Below are positions 45,944-56,200 of a DNA stretch of 64,000 nt, in pieces. Location of the stretch: assembly GCF_017996735.1 (NCBI RefSeq), contig NZ_JAGOGJ010000012.1, positions 19,983 to 83,982 on the forward strand, in the 5' to 3' direction. The position numbers and the translations under genes are program-made. How positions within the stretch are numbered: the first letter of the stretch is position 1; every line of letters begins with the position of its first letter. This DNA is from Niveispirillum sp. Lineage in GTDB: Bacteria > Pseudomonadota > Alphaproteobacteria > Azospirillales > Azospirillaceae. The notes under the pieces were generated by a model that saw only the letters and a list, made by a program, of their open reading frames with translations, did not search any database and was not told the origin of the DNA.

Positions 45944-47491
45944 GTGGACGTTATTCACTATTTTGATCACGGGGTCTATCTCGCGCCTGACCGTGACTGT
46001 CTCGTCATGGACGACAAACGCTGGACCTACCGTGAGGCCCAACGCTTGACAATGAAGGTGGCGTCCGCCCTCAGGCGGGACGGCGTCCAGGAGGGGGCAA
46101 AAGTCGCCGTCCTGAGCCCGAATGATCCGGCAGCGTTTCTCTGCGTGCTGGGGGCAATACGCGCCCATATGGTGTGGGTCCCCCTCAACCCGCGCAGTTC
46201 CACGGAAACCCTCATTACGATCCTGGAAAAGTTCGAGTGCGAGGTCCTGATCTATAACAGCCTCTATGATGATTTCGCGCGGGAGGCGCAGCAGAAGCTG
46301 GGTTGCCTGACCCGCCTGTTCTGCGTTGACAAGGACACGTCCATTACCATGTCCGTGGAACAGTGGACGCATACCGCACCGGACACTTTCGATATCGCTC
46401 CCGCCGATCCGGATGCTGTTGTCAGCATCGCCACCACAAGTGGAACCACCGGTGCGCCAAAAGGGGTGTTGCAGACACACCGTTTCTACGAGCATCTCGT
46501 CTCCTCCATCGTTGCCGTCATGCCGGCCGAGACGCCCCCGCATTATTTGGCGGCAGGGCCCATGACCCATGCGGCCGGCACGGGCACGTTTCACACCTTC
46601 GTTCGCGGCGGAACCGTCTTTGTGCTACCGGCGGCAAAGCCCCTTTTGATCGCTTCCGCCATCACGCAATATGGCATCACAGACCTCGTTCTTCCGCCGA
46701 CGGTGATTTACGGCATGCTGGCCGAGCCGACCATCCGCAGCTTCGATTATCGTTCTCTGCGCTACTTCTGGTATGGGACGGCGCCAATGTCCCCGGACAA
46801 GGTTCGCGAAGCTATCGAGATATTCGGGCCCTGCATGGTTTCCGCCTGGGGACAGTCGGAAGCTGTCTGCGGCACGTTCCTGCGCTCCTCGGACTTGGTC
46901 AGGAACGGCCAGATCCTGAGCGAAAAGCGATTGGCAAGTTGTGGCCGCAAGTTCCCGTTCACCGATGTCGCTGTCATGGACCCCGACGGAAGGCTTCTTG
47001 GCATCAATGCGCATGGAGAACTGGTGATCCGTTCCTCCGGGCTTATGAAGGGCTATTACGAAGACCCCCAGGCGACGGAAGAGGTCTCCCGCTTTGGTTG
47101 GCACCACACCGGCGACGTCGGCTATTTCGATGAAGAGGGCTATTTTTATATCGTTGATCGCATGAAGGACATGATCATCTCGGGTGGTTTTAATATCTTT
47201 CCCGGTGAGATCGAAAATGTCCTGCTTTCCCACGCCGCCGTAGAGGATTGCGCGGTCATCGGGGTTCCCGACGACAAATGGGGGGAGCGTATCCACGCGG
47301 TCATCCAGCTTAAATCCGGGATCAAGGCATCCACCGAAGAGCTGCTGGATCTCTGTCGGGACCGCCTCGCGGGAATGAAGACTCCCAAGTCGCTGGAATT
47401 TCGTGAGGAGTTGCCGCGAAGCCCGGTGGGGAAAACGCTGAAACGTGTGCTGCGGGATGAATATTGGGCGGGCCGGTCGCGGAAAGTCTGA
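45944..47491 (+). CDS. AMP-dependent acyl-CoA synthetase/ligase (second copy)
   Basis: Second ANL ligase of the cluster, 515 aa and clearly related to the one at 43178 along its whole length. P-loop TTSGTTGAPKG, AWGQSEA, HHTGDVG, DRMKDMIISGGFNIFPGEIE and the lysine in PRSPVGKTLKR are all present, so it should be active. The start is a GTG with GGGAGAG upstream. Two ligases in one pathway suggest one acts on the imported acid and the other on an acid formed after cleavage or hydrolysis. It is the last gene of the island; a strong hairpin follows. Confidence 0.88.
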   Translation: MDVIHYFDHGVYLAPDRDCLVMDDKRWTYREAQRLTMKVASALRRDGVQEGAKVAVLSPNDPAAFLCVLGAIRAHMVWVPLNPRSSTETLITILEKFECEVLIYNSLYDDFAREAQQKLGCLTRLFCVDKDTSITMSVEQWTHTAPDTFDIAPADPDAVVSIATTSGTTGAPKGVLQTHRFYEHLVSSIVAVMPAETPPHYLAAGPMTHAAGTGTFHTFVRGGTVFVLPAAKPLLIASAITQYGITDLVLPPTVIYGMLAEPTIRSFDYRSLRYFWYGTAPMSPDKVREAIEIFGPCMVSAWGQSEAVCGTFLRSSDLVRNGQILSEKRLASCGRKFPFTDVAVMDPDGRLLGINAHGELVIRSSGLMKGYYEDPQATEEVSRFGWHHTGDVGYFDEEGYFYIVDRMKDMIISGGFNIFPGEIENVLLSHAAVEDCAVIGVPDDKWGERIHAVIQLKSGIKASTEELLDLCRDRLAGMKTPKSLEFREELPRSPVGKTLKRVLRDEYWAGRSRKV

Positions 47492-47596
47492 ACGGCGCGT
47501 TTATTGGTTTCCGCTTGCCGAGATGCGGCGGCGGGCGGCCCCCACCGTAGGCGTATGTATGACTGGTGTGCAGGCATCATTGATGTCCACATTGTT

Positions 47597-47644
47597 GGTC
47601 AAAATTTATTGACCGGCGTTGGGGAGGCTGTCCCCCAACGCCGG
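47597..47644 (+). terminator. Double hairpin after the catabolic operon
   Basis: GGTCAA/TTGACC hairpin (47597-47614), then a perfect 12-bp stem CCGGCGTTGGGG / CCCCAACGCCGG (47613-47644). The first hairpin recalls the TCAAAATT-TTGA core of the palindromic element. No T run follows. Confidence 0.5.
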
Positions 47645-47776
47645 CGACGGCGCTGAAAAGGGGGCATTGGCGGGAAGGGCGTTAACGGGATTATTGGATG
47701 CGCGTCCCGGTCCCTATATAAAAGGGCCGCACATTGGACCCGCCGGCCGCCGCCGGGGGGACGGGACGGGTATTGG

Positions 47777-48460
47777 ATGTCGCGCATATTGATCGTCGAG
47801 GATGAAGTATCCCTGCGGGAGGACCTGGGGGTCTTTCTGGAAGCCAAGGGATATGACGTCACGGGGGCCGGTAGCGTGGCCGACGCCATCAGACAGTTGG
47901 AAACGTCAAAAGTCGACGTGGTCGTGCTGGATATCGGGCTTCCCGATGGCAATGGCATCGACCTGTTGACGCAGATCCGGGCCCGGTGCGGACTGGATTG
48001 CGGCGTCGTGGTGCTGACCAGCCGGCAGGAATTGCAGGACAAGCTTCACGCCCTGGACGCCGGCAGCGACGCCTATCTGGTCAAACATGCCAGCCTGCGC
48101 GAGATCGAGGGTACGGTGCGCAATCTGTTGCGGCGCCTGCCATCGGCATCGCCGCCGGAACCGGTCTGGAGCCTGGATCGCAAGGGCCGCGCCTTGACCG
48201 CGCCCACGGGGCAGACCGTGTCGCTGACCCCCCGCGAACTGGCCTTCCTGGCCCAACTGGCCGCCGCCGATGGCGAGACCTGCGACCATGGGCAATTGAT
48301 CACGGTCCTGCGTGAAGACGACGATTTCAGCCTGACCAACCTCAATACCCTGGTGCGGCGGCTGCGGCTGAAGGTGATCGACCGGGTCGGTCATGAGCCG
48401 CCGATCCGGGCCACCTATGGAAAGGGCTACAGCTTCGCCGGTCCGATCCACGTCCGGTAA
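47777..48460 (+). CDS. OmpR-type response regulator
   Basis: Two-component transcription factor, 227 aa. The receiver domain (about 1-115) has the acidic pair E8/D9, phospho-acceptor Asp52 (VVVLDIGLPDG), Thr in VVLTSR and the switch lysine in AYLVKHA. The C-terminal winged helix (about 130-225) has VSLTPRELAFLAQLA and the wing IRATYGKGYSF. The usual RGxGY-type wing is slightly changed. The cognate kinase gene follows after 11 bp. Target genes are unknown; the giant RTX gene directly downstream on the same strand is an obvious candidate. Confidence 0.9.
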   Translation: MSRILIVEDEVSLREDLGVFLEAKGYDVTGAGSVADAIRQLETSKVDVVVLDIGLPDGNGIDLLTQIRARCGLDCGVVVLTSRQELQDKLHALDAGSDAYLVKHASLREIEGTVRNLLRRLPSASPPEPVWSLDRKGRALTAPTGQTVSLTPRELAFLAQLAAADGETCDHGQLITVLREDDDFSLTNLNTLVRRLRLKVIDRVGHEPPIRATYGKGYSFAGPIHVR

Positions 48461-48471
48461 GGCGGCCCCCC

Positions 48472-49830
48472 ATGGACATCACCACCTCGCTGATCTTTGT
48501 CGAGATCCTGACCATCGTCAACAGCATCGCCGCCTTCCTGCTCTGGCGGGTGCATCGGCAATTGCGCGGGCTGGCCTCTGTGTCGGTGGGGTGCCTGATC
48601 CTGGCCGTGGCCTTCATCCTGCATGGCGTGCGCACGCCCGTGGCCATCACCATCGCCAACACGGCCATGGTTCTGGCCATCGGCATGGTGGCCGAAGGCA
48701 TGTTGGTGCTGGCGGGGGGGCGGCCCCTGCGCTGGCTGGTTCCCGCCCTGGCCGTCTTCACGCTGCTGCTGTGGACGGCGATGCTGTGGCTGGTGCCCGA
48801 CAATGTACCCCTGCGTGTCGCGGTCGCATCCCTGATCTATATCGGGTTTTATCTTCGCCTGCTCTGGAGCGGCATGCGCCATGCCGGGCGCTTCAGCGCG
48901 GCCCGCACCTGCATGGTCGTCAGCCTGTGGACCCATATCGGCGTGCTGGTGGCACGTATGGTTGCGGCCCTGGTGCATCCCGACCCCAACTTCGTGTTCT
49001 CGCCCGCCGTGCTGCCCTGGTTCATGCTGGAAGGGGTGGTGGTGATGAACCTGACCTTCTTCTCTGTGATGATGATGGTCGGCACGCGCCTAGACGAGGA
49101 TTTGAAGGAACGGACCCACAGCCTGATGGCCGAACGGCGCATGCATGGGCAGTTGCGACAGTTCCTGTCCATGTTGGGGCATGAATTGCGCACGCCGCTG
49201 GCCATCATCGACCGGTCGGCCGAACTCAGCCTGGAGTTGCTGGACCGGCCGCGCGGACCGGTGGCGCAACGGCTGGACACGATCCGCACGACGGTGGAGC
49301 GGGCGCGCAGCCTGATGGATAATCTGCTGACGGCCGAACGGGCAGAACTGGCCTCCGCTCATGGGGACCTGGTCGATATATCCCAGGTCGTCCGCGACCT
49401 GACGCGGGTGTTGGGGCAGAAATATGCCGACGGGCGCATCCTGGCGGACCTGCCGCCGACCTCCCCCCTGGTGCGCGGCGACCGCGAGATGCTGGCCGTG
49501 GCCATCGGCAATCTCCTGGACAATGCCCTGAAATTCTCCGCCCCCGATCAGGCGGTGCAGATCGGCCTGCAGGATGGCGGCATGGTCACTGTCACCGTCC
49601 GCGACAGCGGCATCGGCTTTCCCCCGCAGCAGATCGCGCAGATCGGCCAGCGGTTTTTCCGGGCCGGAAACACTGGTGCCATTCCCGGCACCGGCCTGGG
49701 CATGAGCATCGTGAAAGCCGTGGTCGATCGCCATGATGGGCGGCTGGAACTGCACAACCGCCCAGAGGGTGGGGCCGTGGTCACCCTGACCCTGCCGCAT
49801 GCAGAGATGAAGGCCCGGCGGCCGGGGTGA
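48472..49830 (+). CDS. Membrane sensor histidine kinase
   Basis: Inner-membrane kinase of 452 aa. The first ~205 residues form six or seven hydrophobic helices with almost no periplasmic loop (7TM-like sensor), implying a signal read in the membrane. HisKA has the phospho-acceptor His237 (LSMLGHELRTPLA). The ATPase domain shows an N box (IGNLLDNALKFS), G1 (DSGIGF), an F box region and G2 (GTGLGMSI). It forms an operon with the response regulator just upstream. The ligand is unknown. Confidence 0.9.
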   Translation: MDITTSLIFVEILTIVNSIAAFLLWRVHRQLRGLASVSVGCLILAVAFILHGVRTPVAITIANTAMVLAIGMVAEGMLVLAGGRPLRWLVPALAVFTLLLWTAMLWLVPDNVPLRVAVASLIYIGFYLRLLWSGMRHAGRFSAARTCMVVSLWTHIGVLVARMVAALVHPDPNFVFSPAVLPWFMLEGVVVMNLTFFSVMMMVGTRLDEDLKERTHSLMAERRMHGQLRQFLSMLGHELRTPLAIIDRSAELSLELLDRPRGPVAQRLDTIRTTVERARSLMDNLLTAERAELASAHGDLVDISQVVRDLTRVLGQKYADGRILADLPPTSPLVRGDREMLAVAIGNLLDNALKFSAPDQAVQIGLQDGGMVTVTVRDSGIGFPPQQIAQIGQRFFRAGNTGAIPGTGLGMSIVKAVVDRHDGRLELHNRPEGGAVVTLTLPHAEMKARRPG

Positions 49831-50275
49831 GGCGGATGCCGGCCCCCGACGCTGCCCCTGAATATCGGGGGGCGGTCTGCGCCGCACCCGGGATCGCCGG
49901 CCCCTGATCTTCGGGCCTTGTTAACGCTACCCGCGCTGACCGGGTGCGTTCAGCCGGAAATGTCCCTTATCCCCGCCGCGTCCCGCCCGGGCGCCCCCTG
50001 TGAGACGGCGAGGATGACGGATTCTGACAGAATCCCCCATCATCCACCATGTAAAATGTCAAAAACCAACAATATTCAAGTAAATATGTCGAATTATGCA
50101 TGTTCTCAACAAGTTTCCGAGTTTGTATTTTGGTCCAGCGTCAATTGAGGCATCCATCCGGATGCGATAAGACCTGAGATGTAAATGCAATATCAACGAA
50201 ATGAAGAAAATCATCAAGTGCAGATGAAAAATAGCAGCTTTCTATCTTCCTGAGATCTTCAGGAGGAGTGCCGAT
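49831..50275. other. AT-rich leader of the giant RTX gene
   Basis: No gene. The first ~200 bp are GC-rich with small dyads after the kinase stop. From about 50035 to 50260 the sequence becomes markedly AT-rich, as expected of a promoter and long 5' leader for an exoprotein gene. No hexamer pair is compelling. Confidence 0.4.
50246..50266 (+). promoter_or_regulatory. Hairpin sequestering the Shine-Dalgarno of the RTX gene
   Basis: CTTCCTGA (50246-50253), loop GATCT, TCAGGAGG (50259-50266): an 8-bp stem with one G-U pair. The right arm contains the whole AGGAGG ribosome site for the TTG at 50276. Translation should depend on opening this stem (thermal or ligand/sRNA control); inferred from sequence. 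Confidence 0.5.
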
Positions 50276-53200
50276 TTGCTGCCTGACCTGACCCGATGGT
50301 CGGGAGGGGCGGCTTTTCCCTGCCAACCGCTTCCGGCACGCCCCCATGCCGGCCCCATGCCAAGGATGAGTAGCATGCTGACCTGCGCCGCCACCCAGCA
50401 GATCACCCTCGCCCCCATCGTCGCCGGCTTCCCGGCCGCCGTTTCCCCGATGGCCCAAGAGGAAATGATTGTCATCGACACGGCAGTGGCCGATTGGGAA
50501 CGGCTGCGCGATGCAGCGGCCCCGGTCGCCCAGGTGGTGACGGTCGGGGCCGGACAGGATGGTCTGGCGCTGCTGGCCGAGGCGCTGCTGGCGCGCGATC
50601 CGCAATCCGGCCCCGTCGCCGCCATCCATCTGATTGGCCATGGGGAACCCGGTATTCAGCATCTGGGCACCGCCACGCTGGACGCTGCCGCCCTGAATGC
50701 GCGCGCGGATCTGTTCACGGCGATGGCCGCCGCCCTGGGCGGGGAGGGGGCCCTGTTCCTGCATGGCTGCGCCGTTGGTGCCGGTTCGGCCGGTGACTGG
50801 CTGCTGGCGGGCCTTGCCGCCCTGACCGGTGCCAATGTCGCCGCCGCCCGGCAGCCGGTGGGTGATGGGTACTGGCAGTTGGACAATGTCCACGGCCATC
50901 TGCCCGACAGCGCGGCAATGGATCGGCTGGTCGCTTCCGGCTTCTCCGGCCTGCTGGCGGAAAAGCCGGTGTTGACGGGCGGGAAGACCGACCTGACCTA
51001 TCTCAGCAATGTGAATAACGTCGATAACGACATCCCTGATCTTGACTGGCTGACATCATCGACCATGTCAGCCGACGGCAAGTTTGTCTACGTCTCGGGC
51101 AGGTATACTGACGGGATCCTGGTTTTCGCGCGTGATGCCAGCACGGGCGCACTGACCCTTGTCAGTCAGGCGAAGAACGGCATAGACGGATTTGCCGGCC
51201 TGACGATCACGATTTCGCCGGACGGCAAATCCGTCTATGCCGTGGTTGGTTACGATGGAGACGATTCCGACATCTATGTGTTCAGCCGCAACGCCACGAC
51301 CGGTGCCTTGACCTATACCAGCAAGGTTGAGGAGGGGTCCAATGGGGTCAGCGATTGGTCTGGCGCGCTTGGTCTCGCGGTCTCACCTGATGGCAATAAT
51401 CTCTACGTCACCAGCTCTAATGATGACACGATCGTCACCTTCACGCGTGACACCACCACCGGTAACCTGACCTTCGTCGAGAAGTTGCAGGATAACCAAT
51501 GGGGGGGGTTCCACAGCTTGACGGGTGCCGAAGACGTGGCCATCTCCTCCGATGGCAAATCGGTCTATGTTGCGTCCTTTGGTGGTACTACCGAGGTTAG
51601 TACCGTGACAGCCTTCAGCCGGAATGTCACGACTGGTGCCCTGACCTTTGTCGAGTCCTTTGAAGATGGTGAAGGTGGTGTCAATTACCTGCATAGAGCG
51701 CGTGGTGTCACTGTTTCACCCGATGGCGCGTTCGTTTATGTGGCTGCTTACAGTGACACTGCAGTCAACATCTTTTCACGCGATGCCAATACCAGTGCTT
51801 TGACCTATGTCGGGGTCGTCCGCAACGGCGAAAACGGGGTCACGAGCATGGACGGCCCTACAAAACTTACGGTGACCCCGGATGGCAAGGCACTTCTTGT
51901 CGCTAATCTCCTCGGTCATTCCGTGATCGTTTTTGACCGGAACCCGACAACGGGTGCCCTGACCTTTGCGGAACAGCTTCTAGATCAAAACAGAAATGGC
52001 GGCAAACTAAGCGGCTCCAATCACGTCATTGTTTCCCCAGACGGAAAGCACGCTTATGTCACTGCGAGATTGGATGACGCTGTAACGGCATTCAGCATCA
52101 GCCCGCCGCTGATCACCTTTACCGAAGATGCTGGCGCTGTGGCGCTGGTGCCGAATGCCGTCCTCACCGACGCTGACAGCACAAACCTCAAACGGGCCAC
52201 CATCACCCTATCGGCCACGCCCGATGGTGCAGCGGAAAGCCTGTCGGCCATCGGTCTGTCCGGCGACATTACAGCCGCCTATGATGCCACCACCCGTACA
52301 CTGACCCTGTCGGGCACGGCCAGCGTTGCCGATTATCAGGCGGCCCTGCGCCTGGTGAAATACAACAATACCAGCAACGAACCGACGACGACGGATCGCA
52401 CCCTTACGATCACCGTTACCGACAGCGGCGATCTGTCCAGCGATGCCTTGACAGGTATATTGTCGCTTACCAACGTTAATGATGCCCCCACCCTGACCGC
52501 CACAGTGATCACCGACGCCAATGCGGCGGCGGGCAGCGGCACCGCCATCAGTCTGTTCCGCGATACCGCCATTTCCACGGTGGAGGCGGGGCAAGGGGTG
52601 ACCCGTCTTGCCCTGACTGTGGCCGGTGTCACCGATGGCACCAAGGAATTCCTGACCATCAACGGTAGTGATATCGCGCTGACCAACGGCAATGCGGTTG
52701 CCGCTGGCGGCTACAACTATGCCGTGACGCTGTCCAGCGGCACGGCCACAGTCACGGTCACCCCGACCAGCAGCGCAACGACCAGCACCATCGCCAGCAT
52801 GGTCAATGGTATCACCTATAAGAACACGGGTTCGGCCACTGGCACCCGGACTGTCACCATCACCGGTCTTAAGGATAGTGGCGGCACCGCCAATGGTGGC
52901 CAGGATACAGCCACGCTGTCGATTGCCACCACCCTGACGCTGACCAAGGTCGCCCCGACCGTGACCGACCCTGTGGTCGGCGGTGTCACCGTTACCCCGC
53001 CGATGCCGGTCTACACGGAGGATGGGAATGCCGCGGCGGTCGTGCCCAGCGCCACCCTCGGCGATGTTGACAGCGCCAATCTGAAGCGGGTCACGGTCAC
53101 CCTGACGGCGACGCCCGACGGCACGGCGGAGAGCCTGTCGGCCACCGACCTGCCAGGCGGCATCACCGCGGCCTATGACGCCACGACCCGCACCCTGACC

Positions 53201-56200
53201 CTGTCGGGCACCGCCTCTGTCGCCCATTATCAGGAGGCGCTGCGGCTGGTGAAATATGCCAATACCAGCAATGAACCGACCACGACGAACCGCCAATTCA
53301 CCATCGTCGCCACCGATACCGACGATCTTTCCAGCACGGGTTACACCAGATCGCTGTCGGTTGTGGCTGCCAATGACGCACCGACCCTGACGGCAACCGC
53401 CAACAGCGCGGCCAAGGCGCTGGCTGGCAGCGGCACGGCCCTGAGCCTGTTCCACGACACGGTTATTTCCACGGTGGAAGCGGGTCAGGGCCTGAAAGGC
53501 CTGACCCTGACCGTTGCCGGGGTGACGGACGGGGCCCAGGAAGTCCTGACCATCAATGGCACCGATATCGCGCTGACCAATGGCAATGCGCTGACGGCGG
53601 GTGGTTACAGCTATGCGGTCACGCTGACCAACGGCACAGCGACGGTGACCGCCACCGCAAGCAGCAGCGCCACAGCCAGCGCCATGGCCAGCCTGATCGA
53701 CGCCATCACCTATAAGAATACGGGGGAGGCGGGCGGCCACCGCACCGTCACCCTCACCGGGCTGACGGATGATGGCGGTACGGCCAATGGCGGTCATGAC
53801 ACGGCCAGCCTGTCCGTCGCCACCACTTTAACCCTGATGGACAATCCGGTTGTCAGCAACGCCGGCACCGACACGGTGAGCTATCGCGGAAATCTCCAGA
53901 CATCCGGGTTTATTGCCGACGCATTGGGCATGTCCCCCGACGGCAAGTCCGTTTACGCGGCGAGCAGCGAGGGTGTTCTTGAGGTTTACAGCCGCAATAC
54001 TGACACAGGCACCCTGACCTTTGTCAGTTCCCTGCGACAGGATGAAGAAAATCCCAACGGCGTGAACGGGCTTATTGGCTCTACGGCTGTCGGGGTGTCC
54101 GCTGACGGCAAATCCGCCTATGTAACCAGCTTCGACGGCAAGATTGCCCTGTTCAACCGTGATACCGGCACGGGTACGCTGACCTATGCCGGCTTCGTCA
54201 TGAACGGCTTGAATGGTGTCAGTGGCATCAGCCGTCCGACAAGCATAACAAGCTCGTCAGATGACAAGTTTGTCTATGTTGCCGGTAGCGACGGCAATCT
54301 TGTCACCTTCAGCCGCAATACCACCAACGGTTCCCTGACTTATCTTGGAAAGCTGCAGGATGGTGTGGGGGGTGTCGACGGGCTGGCAGGGGCCAACAGC
54401 GTTAAACTATCGCCGGATGGCACGTCTCTCTACGTAACCGGCAATGGCGACAATGCCGTCGCTTTCTTCAGCCGCGATGCATCGACCGGTGCCCTGACTT
54501 ATGGGGGATCCATCAAGGATGGGGTCGGGGGCGCCGATGGCCTGAACCAGCCGCAAGACGTTGTCGTGTCGCCAGATGGCCAGTTCGCTTACGTGACTTC
54601 TTCCGGTGACGATGCGATCAGCATCTTTTCACGCAATCCCAGCACCGGTGCCTTGACCTATGTCGGCGTCGTCCGTAACGGCGAAGATGGGGTCAGTGGT
54701 CTGGACGGTGCGCACAAACTGGTGGTGACGCCGGATGGCAAGTCCGTCCTGGCCGCTGGTATTCTTGACTCCTCTTTGGTCCAGTTTGAACGGAACACGA
54801 CGACGGGTGCCCTGACTTTTGTGACGAAGCTGGTCAACGGCGTCGATGGTGTCGACAAACTTCTCTCCCCTGGTCCCGTCCTGGTGTCCCCGGACGGAAA
54901 ATCCGCCTATGTCGCGTCTGGAACGTACGCTTTTCTGACGGCGTTCAGCATTGACCAGGCGGCATCCGTAGCCGCCTATACGGAGGATGGTGGCGCTGTG
55001 GCGCTGCTGCCGGCTGCCACCCTTAGCGACGCGGACAGCACCAATCTGAAGCGTGCCACCATCACCCTGTCGGCCACACCCGACGGTGCGGCCGAAAGCC
55101 TGTCCGCCACCGGCCTGCCCGGCGGCATTACGGCCACCTATGACGCCACCACCCGCACCCTGACCCTGTCGGGCAATGCCACTGTGGCCGATTATCAGGC
55201 GGCGCTGCGGCTGGTGAAGTATGACAATAGCAGCAATGAACCGACGACGACGGATCGCAGCTTTACCGTCACCGTCACCGATGCCGACGATCTGTCCAGC
55301 GATGCACTGACCAGCACCCTTACCGTGACGGCGGTCAATGATGCGCCGACCCTGACGGCAACCGCCCATGCCGATGCCAAGACCGTGGCCGGCAGCGGCA
55401 CGGCTGCCAGCCTGTTCCACGATACCGCCATCTCGACGGTGGAGGCCAGTCAGGGCCTGAAGGGGCTGACCCTGACCGTGACCGGGGTGACGGATGGCAC
55501 CAAGGAATTCCTGACCATCCAGGGCAGCGACATCGCCCTGACCAACGGCAACACTGTTTCCGCCAACGGCTACAGCTATGCCGTGACCCTGGCCAGCGGC
55601 ACGGCGACGGTCACCGTCACCGCCGCCAGCAGCGCCACGATCGGCACCATGGCCAGCCTGATCGACGCGATCACCTACAAAAGCACGGGGGAGGACGGCG
55701 GCCACCGCACCGTCACCATCACCGGCCTGACGGATGATGGCGGCACGGCCAATGGCGGCCATGACACGGCCAGCCTGTCCATCGCCACCACCGTGACCTT
55801 GATGGCCAAGCCGGAACTGATCGCCCCCGGGCTTACGCTGCCGGCCTTTGCCGGGGCCGTGGTCAATGGGGAGGACCAAGTCACTGGCCTGACCGGCCCT
55901 GTGACAATGACCATCTCCGCCGACGGCAAATCCGTCTATGCCCTCAGCACATTCAACAGCATCATTGTCTTCCATCGCAATGAAGACACGGGCGCCCTGA
56001 CCTATGCCAGCACCCTGGAAAACGGGGTTGGGGGTGTCAGCGGGCTTCTGTCCCCCACCGCCGTCACGGTGTCCGGCGATGGTCATTCGGTCTATGTGAC
56101 CAGCGGCACCGACAATGCCATCGCGATCTTCAACCGCGACACCACGACCGGTGCGCTGACCTATGTCGCCAAGGTCAAGGATGGTGTCGACAATGTTACC

